Shown piece by piece: positions 26,745 through 34,764 of a DNA stretch of 64,000 nt (its first letter is position 1; each line of letters opens with the position of its first letter). Below the pieces are notes generated by a model. The model did no database searches. It was not told the origin of the DNA and saw only the letters and a list, made by a program, of their open reading frames with translations. Where the stretch lies: assembly GCA_016200005.1 (NCBI GenBank), contig JACQFP010000064.1:62001-126000 (forward strand), written 5' to 3'. The translations under genes and the position numbers were made by a program. Source of the stretch: Verrucomicrobiota bacterium. GTDB taxonomy: Bacteria; Verrucomicrobiota; Verrucomicrobiia; Limisphaerales; PALSA-1396.

Positions 26745-27695
26745 TCAAACCGAGCGCCGACCAACGTCCGCGGCTACGGTTCTGAATGAGGCCCCTGATC
26801 GTGAACAGAGTTCTCGCAGCGCCGCGAAGAGCCGTAGCGCTTCGTTCTCCGTGGCGGCATCGAGCTTGAATCCAACCGGCCCGCGCACGCGACGATTTTT
26901 CAGAACGCCCTGGTGATGCAGAAGAAGTTTCTCCACGGCGAGGAAGCCGTCCAATCCATGCTGGAGCGCGACGAGCGGGGCGATGAGGCCTTGAAGCGCG
27001 GTCGCGCGGACGAGATCGCCCGCTTGCAAGGCGTCCCACTCGGCGCGAATGGCCCATACGATTTCCGTGCCGGGCATCGTCCCCGCAATGCCCCGGCGAT
27101 GCGCATCCAGCAGCGCAATGCCGCCGCTGCCTTCAAAGATGGCCGCCTGGCCACCGGTGGCCTCGCGCAGCAAGGAGAGGTTCTGCCCCAGCGGCTGCGC
27201 CTCCGGCTTGAACATGACCCGCACGGGATGACGGCGAAACAAGTCCGCCTGCGCGGCGATCGGCAGCGGCGCGCCCACGTAACCGCTCGCATCCTGCACC
27301 ACGAGCGGCCGCGTGGTCGCGGCCAGAATGCTTTCGTAATAGCCGATGACTTCGGCGGCCGACGCGCGGGTGTTGGTCGGCGGAATGGCCATGAGCGCCG
27401 ATACGCCTGCCTGCTCCGCCGCGCGCACATGACGCACCGCCTGCCAGGTGCTCTCTGCGCCTACGCTCATCACCACGGGGCCGCGGCCGTTCACGCTCGC
27501 GACCAGGCGCGCGGCGAGTTCGTCGCGCTCGGCATCGGTGAGCCGCAACACTTCGGTCACCATCGCGGCGACCACGCCCTGCGCGCCGTTGGCAAAGGCC
27601 CAGTCCACCTCGCGGTCGAGCGTGTTCCAGTCAATGGCATCGTTGTCGCCGTAGGGCAGTTGCAGGACGGGAAGGACGCCGGAGATTGTTGTCAT
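26745..27695 (-). CDS. DapA-family aldolase/dehydratase for 2-keto-3-deoxy sugar acids
   Basis: A 316-residue class I aldolase of the dihydrodipicolinate synthase/N-acetylneuraminate lyase superfamily. Schiff-base Lys163 is in VMFKPEAQP, and the Tyr loop appears as QDASGYVGAPL. The motif EVLRLTDAERDEL matches the E-x-x-x-L-[ST]-x-x-E-R helix of the family. It lies directly downstream of an enolase-superfamily sugar-acid dehydratase, whose product (a 2-keto-3-deoxyaldonate) is what such aldolases cleave or dehydrate further. It is therefore more likely catabolic than a lysine-biosynthetic dapA. The C-terminal 25 residues are longer than usual. It ends the sugar-acid gene run. Confidence 0.85.
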   Translation of the reverse strand: MTTISGVLPVLQLPYGDNDAIDWNTLDREVDWAFANGAQGVVAAMVTEVLRLTDAERDELAARLVASVNGRGPVVMSVGAESTWQAVRHVRAAEQAGVSALMAIPPTNTRASAAEVIGYYESILAATTRPLVVQDASGYVGAPLPIAAQADLFRRHPVRVMFKPEAQPLGQNLSLLREATGGQAAIFEGSGGIALLDAHRRGIAGTMPGTEIVWAIRAEWDALQAGDLVRATALQGLIAPLVALQHGLDGFLAVEKLLLHHQGVLKNRRVRGPVGFKLDAATENEALRLFAALRELCSRSGASFRTVAADVGRRSV

Positions 27696-27718
27696 AAATA
27701 ATCGGTCTCGAGGTCAGA

Positions 27719-28897
27719 TCACCAGTCGCCGACGGATCCATCGCGATGGAGCACCCGCTGCAGGGCCTCCTGTTGGAACGGGTGATTCTTGACCTCCGAT
27801 TCGTTGATTTCGATGCCGAGACCGGGGCGGGGGCTGGGGCGCACGAGGCGGCCTTTCGTTTCCACCGTGAAGCGTTCGCTCACCAAATCCTGACGCCACG
27901 GCACATCGCTGTGGACGCTTTCGCAGATGATGTAGCTCGGCGTGGCGAAGCCGAACTCCAGCGACGCGGCGGTGCTCACCGGGCCTTGCGGGTTATGCGG
28001 CGCGAGCGCCACGCGATACGCCTCGGCCATCGCCGCGATGCGCCGCGCTTCGGAGAGTCCGCCGCAATGCGTGATGTCGGGTTGCAACACCGAGCAAGCC
28101 CGTTTCTCCAACAGCTCGCGAAACGCATGTTGCGTCACGAGCCGCTCGCCGGTGGCAATCGGCGTGCGCACCGCGTGCTGGATGAGCACGATGTCGTCCA
28201 CCGATTCCGGCCAGCAGGGTTCCTCGAACCAGTAAAGGTTGAATGGCTCCAGCGCCTTTGCGAACAGCATTCCCATGCGCGGCGAGGGACGCGCGTGGCA
28301 GTCCACCATGATGTCAATGTCCGGCCCCACCGCCTCGCGCATCGCCGCCACGCAACGTTCCGCATAGCGCACGGGCGCATTGCCCTCCAGTGGCATCGTC
28401 GAGGGCACGGCCATGGATTTGAACGCGGTGAACCCTTCCGCGACGGCCTGCTGCGCCAGTTCGCCGAAGCGCTTCGCATCGCTCACGTCCGTTTCGTAGA
28501 AGTCCTCCATCTTGCCGCCGCCGAGATGGCAGTAAAGCCGGATGTGGTCGCGCACGGGGCCGCCCCAGAGACGATGGACGGGCACGCCGTGGACTTTGCC
28601 GAGGATGTCCCAGAGCGCGATGTCAATGCCACTAATCGCCGTGCCGCGGACGATGCCGTTCCCGTGCCAGAAGTGCTGGCGATACATCATCTGCCAGAGA
28701 TGCTCGATGCGGCGCGGGTCTTCGCCGATGAGCAGTTGCGAGATGTCTTCCACGGCGCCCACAACCGCGCGCGTGTGCCACTCGAGCGTGGCTTCGCCCC
28801 AGCCCCAAAGCCCGGGTTGATCGGTTAGCACTTTCACGAACACCCAGTTGCGCATCCGCGCGTGGCAGACGTGTGTTTCGATGGCGGTAATTTTCAT
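27719..28897 (-). CDS. Mandelate racemase/muconate lactonizing-family sugar-acid dehydratase
   Basis: A 392-residue enolase-superfamily enzyme. The N-terminal capping domain carries [20 protein letters not shown], like galactonate-dehydratase-type members. The TIM barrel has metal ligands in MVDCHARPS, a second acidic ligand in WFEEPCWPE, and a C-terminal region [17 protein letters not shown] in which the HNPxGP motif carries the general base His of galactonate/mannonate-like dehydratases. It should convert an aldonate to its 2-keto-3-deoxy acid. Exact sugar acid (galactonate, fuconate, rhamnonate or other) cannot be chosen from sequence alone. Neighbours are the SSS symporter 6 bases upstream and the aldolase 23 bases downstream. 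Confidence 0.88.
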   Translation of the reverse strand: MKITAIETHVCHARMRNWVFVKVLTDQPGLWGWGEATLEWHTRAVVGAVEDISQLLIGEDPRRIEHLWQMMYRQHFWHGNGIVRGTAISGIDIALWDILGKVHGVPVHRLWGGPVRDHIRLYCHLGGGKMEDFYETDVSDAKRFGELAQQAVAEGFTAFKSMAVPSTMPLEGNAPVRYAERCVAAMREAVGPDIDIMVDCHARPSPRMGMLFAKALEPFNLYWFEEPCWPESVDDIVLIQHAVRTPIATGERLVTQHAFRELLEKRACSVLQPDITHCGGLSEARRIAAMAEAYRVALAPHNPQGPVSTAASLEFGFATPSYIICESVHSDVPWRQDLVSERFTVETKGRLVRPSPRPGLGIEINESEVKNHPFQQEALQRVLHRDGSVGDW

Positions 28898-28903
28898 GAT
28901 GAA

Positions 28904-30517
28904 TTAAAGTCCTTTCGCTGGTCCGAAAAACTGGAAGTAAAAGAGATAGAGGTAAAGCACGACGACCAGCCCCGCGAAAATGCTCCAACACAGGAACAGG
29001 CTGCGCCAGCCGCGATTGCGCTGGCGTTCCGACTCCGGCAGCGCCGCCATTTTCGGCGACCAGATGATGCCCGCGATTTTTTCCGGTGATGGCGCGCGCG
29101 TGAACAGCGACACGATGACCATCGCCGCCATGCAGGTGAGCCACACGACGAATGTGCGATTCAGCCAGTTGTCGAACGGCATCAAGAACGGCACGTGCTT
29201 GAAGAGCACATATTCCACGAGGGCCGTGAACGGAAAACCGAACCACAACACAAACGTCGCCGCCGCCGCGGTGGTGCGGCCCCACATCACGCCGACCAGA
29301 AACAGCGCGGCGATCGGCGCGGCAACCCACGCGCCGACATTTTGAATGACCATGAAGACGCCCAGTTGGCTCTTCGTGAACCAAATTGCCAGCAGCGTGG
29401 CAATTGCCAGAATCAGAAACGCGCTCCATCTGCCGACCGTGACCATGTGATGGTCGCTTTTGTTTTTTCCGAAGAACGGCCGATACAAATCCATCGTGAA
29501 CACTGTGCTGCACGAGTTCAGCACGGAGCTGATGTGCGAGAGCATCCCGCTGGCCAGCGCGGCCATGACGATGCCGCTCAAGCCCACCGGCAACAGTTCG
29601 CGGACGAGTTTCGGAAACGCGAGGTCTTTGTCCACCAAGCCGGGGTAAAGCCGGAAGGCGATGATGCCGGGAATCACCACGAGCAGCGGCAGAAGAATTT
29701 TCATGAAGCCGGCGAAGACGACGCCCATGCGCGCATCCCATTCGCTGCGCGCGCCAAGGCAGCGTTGCACGATGAATTGATTCGTGCAGTTGTACCAGAT
29801 GCCGATCGAGAGAAAGAGCGTCCACACGCCGAACCAGGGGTAATCGGGATCGGTGATCGGATAGGCGATCTTGAATTTCGCCGGCGCGGCGTGCATGAGT
29901 GCGATCAACCCGCCGACTTTCGCCAGACCGACGATGGCCACCAGCAAACCACCCATCATCATCACAAGGAACTGAACAAAGTCTGTCCACGCCACCGAGC
30001 GCAGCCCGCCGTAGATGGTGTAACTCCCAGCCAGCAACGCGAGCGTCACGATGGTGACGGTTTCATTGATGTCAAACATGCCGCGCATCGCCTTGGCGCC
30101 GGCGAGCATCACGACCGCCATTTGCGCGACGATCCACAGCACGAGGCAGCACACAGCGAAAAAGTAGCGGCAATGTGAGTTGTAGCGGCGCTCCAGAAAT
30201 TCCGGCATCGTGTAAAGCCCGCCCCGGATGTAGAAGGGCAGAAAAATCCAGATCAGCACGGAAAAGGTAATGACGTTCCCCCATTCCCACTGCGCCACCA
30301 CGAAACCCACGGCATACGCCACGCCCACCATGCCGATGAAATGTTCCGTGCTGATGTTTGCCGCGATGATCGAACCGCCGATCGCGTACCACGGCAGTCC
30401 CTCCCCCGCGAGGAAGTAATCCCGAGCATTCGCGGTCTTCCGGCGTGCCACCCAGAGGCCCAGCGCGACCGTGAGCAACAGGTAGATGCCAAAGAAAACA
30501 AAATTCAGTCTCTGCAT
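28904..30517 (-). CDS. Sodium:solute symporter (SSS family)
   Basis: An inner-membrane Na+-coupled sugar or sugar-acid importer of about 537 residues with 13-14 hydrophobic segments. Family landmarks are the start LNFVFFGIYLLLTVALGLWV, ARDYFLAGEGLPWYAIGGS in the first inverted repeat, GGLYTMPEFLERRYN, and the conserved loop near IYGGLRSVAWTDFVQ. I prefer the start at 30517 over 30535, because the hydrophobic helix follows directly. It resembles SGLT-type sugar carriers. Position next to the dehydratase, aldolase and lactonase genes suggests uptake of the aldonic acid, uronic acid or sugar they use. Confidence 0.92.
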   Translation of the reverse strand: MQRLNFVFFGIYLLLTVALGLWVARRKTANARDYFLAGEGLPWYAIGGSIIAANISTEHFIGMVGVAYAVGFVVAQWEWGNVITFSVLIWIFLPFYIRGGLYTMPEFLERRYNSHCRYFFAVCCLVLWIVAQMAVVMLAGAKAMRGMFDINETVTIVTLALLAGSYTIYGGLRSVAWTDFVQFLVMMMGGLLVAIVGLAKVGGLIALMHAAPAKFKIAYPITDPDYPWFGVWTLFLSIGIWYNCTNQFIVQRCLGARSEWDARMGVVFAGFMKILLPLLVVIPGIIAFRLYPGLVDKDLAFPKLVRELLPVGLSGIVMAALASGMLSHISSVLNSCSTVFTMDLYRPFFGKNKSDHHMVTVGRWSAFLILAIATLLAIWFTKSQLGVFMVIQNVGAWVAAPIAALFLVGVMWGRTTAAAATFVLWFGFPFTALVEYVLFKHVPFLMPFDNWLNRTFVVWLTCMAAMVIVSLFTRAPSPEKIAGIIWSPKMAALPESERQRNRGWRSLFLCWSIFAGLVVVLYLYLFYFQFFGPAKGL

Positions 30518-30657
30518 AACAGCAGTAATGACCACGTCAGGTCAATCGTTTCGGACGGATGCTAATGGGCCATCGCCCACTTGCAATGAACAAGGCGCGC
30601 CAACCGCAGGAAACAAAAATAATCCGTGCCGGGCAGTCTGCCGAGGTTGAACACGCT

Positions 30658-31461
30658 TCAAATCCGCGCGAATCTGAATGGAACGCCCTGCTCGAGGAGC
30701 CGATACGCATCGCCCATGCCTTGCAACTTGAGATTGGTGTGCAGCATTTGGGGCGGTTGGCAGTTATCGAGGAAGAGATCGTGGTGGCAGGGTATGACCA
30801 CCTTGACTTGCAACAGTTTGGCCAGCAGCGCGGCCTCGGCGGGACTGAGATTGCGAAACGCACCGTTGATCACGGCGGCGAGCAGGTCCGGCTTGTGAGG
30901 CGCGACGGCATCCGCAAGCAAATCGTGATAGGCCGTGTCTCCGGTGAAATAGAGCGTCGGCCCGCCCTTGACGAAAACCAGATAACCCACGTGGGTCAGA
31001 TCATCGCCACCGAAAGGAATGGCAAACGTCGCGCGCACCGTGAGGTCGCCAACGGTAACGCTCTTGTTGGGCCAGATCAGCGTCGTTTCCTCTTCTGGAA
31101 CTCCGATGGCATGAAGACGCTCCAGCGCTTCGGCGGGCGCGACGAACTTGCCGCGTCCGCCTGCCTTGCGATAGGGCCCGATGGTTTCCGGATCGAGATG
31201 ATCCTGGTGACTGTGCGTCATCAGGTAGAGATCAACGCCGACCAGGTCTTTGGCCGCCAGCGGCGGGGGCACCTGGCGATCCATGCGAAAGCCGTGCTGT
31301 TCGCCGATCGCTTTGCAGGAATTGGAGAGGTACGGATCAAGCGCGGCAATTTTACCTCCCGGCGTCTTAATGATGAAACCCGCCTGGCCCAACCACCAAA
31401 TCGTCACCGATCGGCGCGGCACCCGGTGGGCTTTGATCTGCTTCATGGTTAATCGTTTCAT
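30658..31461 (-). CDS. MBL-fold hydrolase, UlaG-like lactonase
   Basis: A 267-residue metallo-beta-lactamase-fold protein. The dinuclear metal motif THSHQDHLD is at residues 82-90, followed by FTGDTAYH and CHHDLF metal ligands. The N-terminus VTIWWLGQAGFIIKTPGGKI is typical of the L-ascorbate-6-phosphate lactonase (UlaG) group. In this setting it could open a sugar lactone made by the SDR encoded just upstream, which would feed the dehydratase. That assignment is inference. The start at 31461 is chosen because an upstream ATG at 31494 overlaps the SDR stop. Confidence 0.8.
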   Translation of the reverse strand: MKRLTMKQIKAHRVPRRSVTIWWLGQAGFIIKTPGGKIAALDPYLSNSCKAIGEQHGFRMDRQVPPPLAAKDLVGVDLYLMTHSHQDHLDPETIGPYRKAGGRGKFVAPAEALERLHAIGVPEEETTLIWPNKSVTVGDLTVRATFAIPFGGDDLTHVGYLVFVKGGPTLYFTGDTAYHDLLADAVAPHKPDLLAAVINGAFRNLSPAEAALLAKLLQVKVVIPCHHDLFLDNCQPPQMLHTNLKLQGMGDAYRLLEQGVPFRFARI

Positions 31462-31490
31462 GGGAATGTTTCGTAGCTCAGGGTTACTGG

Positions 31491-32276
31491 TCAAAAGTCC
31501 CGGAAGAATCCGCCCGCGGTCCAGCCGCCATCAACGCAAAGGATTTGGCCCGTGACGTAGCTGCTCTCCGGCGCGGCAAAGAAGAGCACTGTGTTAGCGA
31601 TTTCCTCGGTGGTGCCTGGCCGGCCCAATGGTACGTGACTCAGCATTCGCTGCGCCCGATCTTTCATCAGCGCATCGTCGCCGTAAAACAACGACTTCGT
31701 TGCCTCGGTGAGGGTCGAGCCGGGGGCGACGCAATTGACGAGAATGCCGCTGGGCGCAAGCTCAATGGCCATCGCGCGTGTGAACTGAACCACGCCGGCC
31801 TTGGCCACCGCAAACGCGCATTGCAACCGCGCGGGCACGACACCGATGACCGAAGCAATGTTGACGATGCGACCACTCTTCCTCGGAATCATCGCCCGGC
31901 TGGCGGCGCGGCTGACGAGGAACAGTCCAGTCAGGTCCACGTCGAGGATGCGCTGCCATTCGTCTAGCGGGAATTGGTCAATGTTCACGCGGTGCTTCGC
32001 GGTATTGATGCCCGCATTGTTCACGAGGATGTCGAGGCGGCCGTGCTGCTTGAGCACTTGCGCGACGCCCGCGTCCACCTGCGCCTCGTTGCGCACGTCC
32101 ATCGCCAGGGCGGTGCCGGACGGTGATCGCGCAGCGGAAATCTTCGCCGTTTCGAAATCAATGTCCGCATACACCACCCGCGCGCCATTTTGCGTCAGCA
32201 GGTCGGCGATCGCCTGGCCGATGCCACGGGCGGCACCCGTGACGAGCGCCACCTGGCCGTTAAGATCAACTCTCAT
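31491..32276 (-). CDS. Short-chain dehydrogenase/reductase with Phe at the catalytic Tyr position
   Basis: A 261-residue classical SDR: cofactor motif TGAARGIG (13-20), NNAG (86-89), active-site Ser142 (NIASVIG), and the C-terminal QILCVDGGWTAGG. The Y-x-x-x-K motif reads F155-A-V-A-K159 (codon TTT), so the proton-donating tyrosine is missing. The Asp after the second strand (YADID) favours NAD over NADP. Upstream of the UlaG-like lactonase it would be expected to oxidise an aldose to its lactone, but the Phe raises doubt about activity. The start at 32276 gives a normal SDR N-terminus; an ATG at 32315 adds 13 residues. Confidence 0.9.
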   Translation of the reverse strand: MRVDLNGQVALVTGAARGIGQAIADLLTQNGARVVYADIDFETAKISAARSPSGTALAMDVRNEAQVDAGVAQVLKQHGRLDILVNNAGINTAKHRVNIDQFPLDEWQRILDVDLTGLFLVSRAASRAMIPRKSGRIVNIASVIGVVPARLQCAFAVAKAGVVQFTRAMAIELAPSGILVNCVAPGSTLTEATKSLFYGDDALMKDRAQRMLSHVPLGRPGTTEEIANTVLFFAAPESSYVTGQILCVDGGWTAGGFFRDF

Positions 32277-32451
32277 GGTGTGCTCAGACTGACATTGATG
32301 CGTTTCACGACTCAACCTGTTTTCCAGAAAATTTGCGCGGTTTCAAGTCGAGAGCGAAACACGGTTCCCGCTCCGCAACCGCCATGCTCGTTGACCCCGG
32401 ACGTGGGCGAATCAAACCCGGGCGAGAGTCAGCCGGGGTTGCTGCAAATTC

Positions 32452-33159
32452 TCATTTGCTGTGGCGTAGTTTCTCCAATTCCGCTTTTAACGGCAACCAG
32501 TAACGCCGGTCCGCTTCGCGTTCGGCGGATTCCTCGGCCGCCAACGCCCGTTCCAATTCCTTCAGCTTGCCGGGCGTGGCCTGGGCGAGCAGCGGTCGCT
32601 GCGTGACCAACTGTCGGCAAATCTGGGGACGGCCTCGTGCCACTTCCACGAGCAGTTGCGGGGTGCGGAGTTCCAAAAGCCAGAAGCGGATTTGCGCCGG
32701 ATTGGGTTTGGTGTGGTTCTGAAAGTAGTGCGCCTCGACCAGCCGCCGGATCAAGGGCCAGTCTTTGTCGCGCTGGGTTTTCTTGGCCCGCACGAGATCC
32801 GGCAAGGAAAGCAAATCGCAGCGCGTGCCGTCGGGGAGTTCGATGGTTGTACGTCGTTGCCAAAGTTTGGGAAACCCCTCCACCTCGCGCATCTTGGACA
32901 TGACATCCACGCGCATCCGCAAGGCTTCCGGATGCCGGCAACGGAAGTGAATGGCGTGGCCGCGGCGCAGATATTTCAACTTGAACGGTGGGACAGCGAT
33001 GACTCCCGCCTCCAAATCTTCCAGCGCCCGACGCAGCCGGGCGAGATTCGCGGCGTTGGCGACGATGGCCAGATCCGTATCGCGACTAAACTCGGCCGCG
33101 CCGTAGAACACGCACGCCTGTCCGCCCATTAGCAGGGCGCGGACGCGGTGCGTGCGCAT
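32452..33159 (-). CDS. Nucleotidyltransferase-fold protein (AbiEii/MNT-like)
   Basis: About 235 residues. The N-terminus LLMGGQACVFYGAAEFSRDT followed by DLAI has the G-G-x(10-13)-S-x-D-x-D layout of minimal nucleotidyltransferases, with metal-binding acids at the end. A later DVM segment (RVDVMSKM) could supply the third Asp. LPDGTRCDLLSLPDLVRAKK resembles the substrate-side helix of AbiEii-type toxins. It overlaps the preceding small gene by 74 bases in another frame, an arrangement usual in tightly coupled two-gene modules. It could be the toxin half of a toxin-antitoxin pair; no activity can be inferred. It sits within an otherwise metabolic gene run. Confidence 0.7.
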   Translation of the reverse strand: MRTHRVRALLMGGQACVFYGAAEFSRDTDLAIVANAANLARLRRALEDLEAGVIAVPPFKLKYLRRGHAIHFRCRHPEALRMRVDVMSKMREVEGFPKLWQRRTTIELPDGTRCDLLSLPDLVRAKKTQRDKDWPLIRRLVEAHYFQNHTKPNPAQIRFWLLELRTPQLLVEVARGRPQICRQLVTQRPLLAQATPGKLKELERALAAEESAEREADRRYWLPLKAELEKLRHSK

Positions 33160-33316
33160 CGAAGAAAGGACTTTGCGTATCGGGTTCGGGATCAAGGGAG
33201 CCTCCGAGCGCGAGATAGGTTTGCCAGAGTTTCTCGCTTTCCAGCCAGCGTTGGACGGGCGTAAGCCGATACCACTCGGCCCACTCGCCTCCAACCAACT
33301 GTTCCGGTTGAATCAT
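33086..33316 (-). CDS. 76-residue partner of the overlapping nucleotidyltransferase gene
   Basis: A small charged protein starting IQPEQLVGGEWAEWYRLTPV, with LWQTYLALGGSLDPEPDTQS in the middle and an arginine-rich end (RTGVRVLRRGRV). The codon use fits the host and the GGSLDPEPDTQSPFFD stretch looks conserved, so I believe it is translated despite the frame overlap. I see no DNA-binding motif or other known domain. If the overlapping gene is a toxin this would be its antitoxin or a regulator. That is inference from the operon layout only. Confidence 0.62.
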   Translation of the reverse strand: MIQPEQLVGGEWAEWYRLTPVQRWLESEKLWQTYLALGGSLDPEPDTQSPFFDAHAPRPRPANGRTGVRVLRRGRV

Positions 33317-33475
33317 GCAAAACGGATAACAGGTTTAAGCCCGGATGTAAACCTCCGCACCCTTTTCACGAACTCGCGGGAGTTTTCATCCATTCGCGCT
33401 GCGGAAAAACAAAACGACAGGGTGAGTTGTCTTGTCCGGGCTAATCCCTATCGTCAAATTAGAACACTGCCTAAT

Positions 33476-34549
33476 TCACGCCTCCCCTTCCGCCCACGGA
33501 GTCGGCGTGAGCAAGGTTTTGGCGATCTGTTCGATTTCCGGCTTCCCTCCGCGAAAGGCCCAGACCTGCGCCGCATCGTCGCGGCGCGTGCAACCAGTGC
33601 CGTGGCCGATGGCGGGGCTGTGGTATTCCAGTTCACTGAACGCGCCGAGTTGACTGTTGATGTTGCACGCCTGCACCGCGAAGCCGAAGTCGTCCGTCTC
33701 CGTCCACGGCACGTCCACGTATTCGCCCGAAGGATTTACGACGAAGTTGCGGATGATCAACGCCCACTGGTTGCCGGTTGGGTGGAGATAGCCGATGCGG
33801 TTGCAAACCGAGACAGCGCGGATGCTGATCTTGTGCTCGCCTTTCTGCCGCATGCGATAGCGAATCAAATGATCCGTCGTAATCAAATCCTGCGGCGGGA
33901 TGGTGCCCACGGTGCTAAAGAGGTGGCGCGGTTCGGCGCGGCTGAAAGTCGGGATCAACAGGTCGCCGCCATGCGGCATCTGGATGAGATTCCAAAGCCC
34001 GACTTGGTCGCGAGTTTGCCGACTCGCACCGACGAGTTCCAGCGACGTGGATTGGGTGTAGCCGGCATACGCGATGCCTCGGAGCATCAACCCGCGCTCA
34101 TGGCGCAACGGATTTGCGGCCGGACCGAAGCTTTTCGTGATCTTGAGACGCAAGTCTCTCTTCGACCGCGAGAGGTTTACGGTAAATCGGCTCACGAGCT
34201 GGAAACCGTCCTTCGTCTCCACCACCTCGTAGCGACCTGGATCGAGCGAGCGTTGCTGAAAGTATGGGTCGAGCTTCGGAAAGTTTGGGAAGAACAGATC
34301 AGCTTCCGGCGCGAGCCACGTGCGGTCGCCGCCCGAGTTGTGCCACTGGTCGCCGGCATAACACTGCTTGGCTGTCTTCACGGACTCCAGCGCCGTGTGT
34401 GTCCAGTAGAAGTTTTCATCGCTCTTCGGCGGGAACAATCCGAGCATGCGGCCACCGTAGGGCAGGACAAGCACGCGCGTTCCGTCCGGAGTTGAGTAAA
34501 CCTTCGTCGGCTTGCCGACTTTCTTCAGAACATTGATCAGCGATTTCAT
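33476..34549 (-). CDS. Galactose-mutarotase-like protein (possibly DUF6786)
   Basis: A 357-residue, beta-rich protein beginning KSLINVLKKVGKPTKVY, with VLVLPYGGRMLGLF near residue 32, WLAPEADLFFPNF and GLWNLIQMPHGGDLLIPTF. The pattern resembles the supersandwich fold of aldose 1-epimerases and related uncharacterised proteins that I associate with the name DUF6786. No signal peptide is visible. Being inside a sugar-uptake cluster supports a role in sugar handling. I cannot identify catalytic residues. The start at 34549 is preferred over 34570. A long palindromic repeat separates it from the ABC ATPase gene. Confidence 0.68.
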   Translation of the reverse strand: MKSLINVLKKVGKPTKVYSTPDGTRVLVLPYGGRMLGLFPPKSDENFYWTHTALESVKTAKQCYAGDQWHNSGGDRTWLAPEADLFFPNFPKLDPYFQQRSLDPGRYEVVETKDGFQLVSRFTVNLSRSKRDLRLKITKSFGPAANPLRHERGLMLRGIAYAGYTQSTSLELVGASRQTRDQVGLWNLIQMPHGGDLLIPTFSRAEPRHLFSTVGTIPPQDLITTDHLIRYRMRQKGEHKISIRAVSVCNRIGYLHPTGNQWALIIRNFVVNPSGEYVDVPWTETDDFGFAVQACNINSQLGAFSELEYHSPAIGHGTGCTRRDDAAQVWAFRGGKPEIEQIAKTLLTPTPWAEGEA

Positions 34550-34567
34550 CGAGTCTGGCAGGCGTCG

Positions 34568-34757
34568 CATATTTCACAAACTTCCAGCGCCGGAGCTGCG
34601 CCCGCCCTGTAGCGCAGGTTTCTCAACCTGCTGTATCGCCGATTTCCAAATCGGCAGGGGGTTCGAAACGCAGACCGCGCGGCGGGTTTTGAAACCCGCG
34701 ACACAGCAGACTTGGAAGTCTGCGCTACGAAAAGCGGATGAAATATCCGGGCTTGCA
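34568..34757. repeat. Long palindromic repeat, left copy flanking the ABC ATPase gene
   Basis: The core, 34609-34728, begins GTAGCGCAGGTTTCTCAACC and ends AGTCTGCGCTAC, with several nested hairpins. Outer arms ATATTTCACAAAC and GAAATATCCGGGCTT are also shared with the second copy at 36535-36722, which lies in the opposite orientation. Confidence 0.82.
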
Positions 34758-34764
34758 TCGCGGT

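Noticed and set aside
26745..27695. Lysine-biosynthetic dapA
   Set aside because: Context with a sugar-acid dehydratase and symporter, plus an atypical Tyr loop (DASGYVGAPL), favours a catabolic aldolase of the same superfamily.
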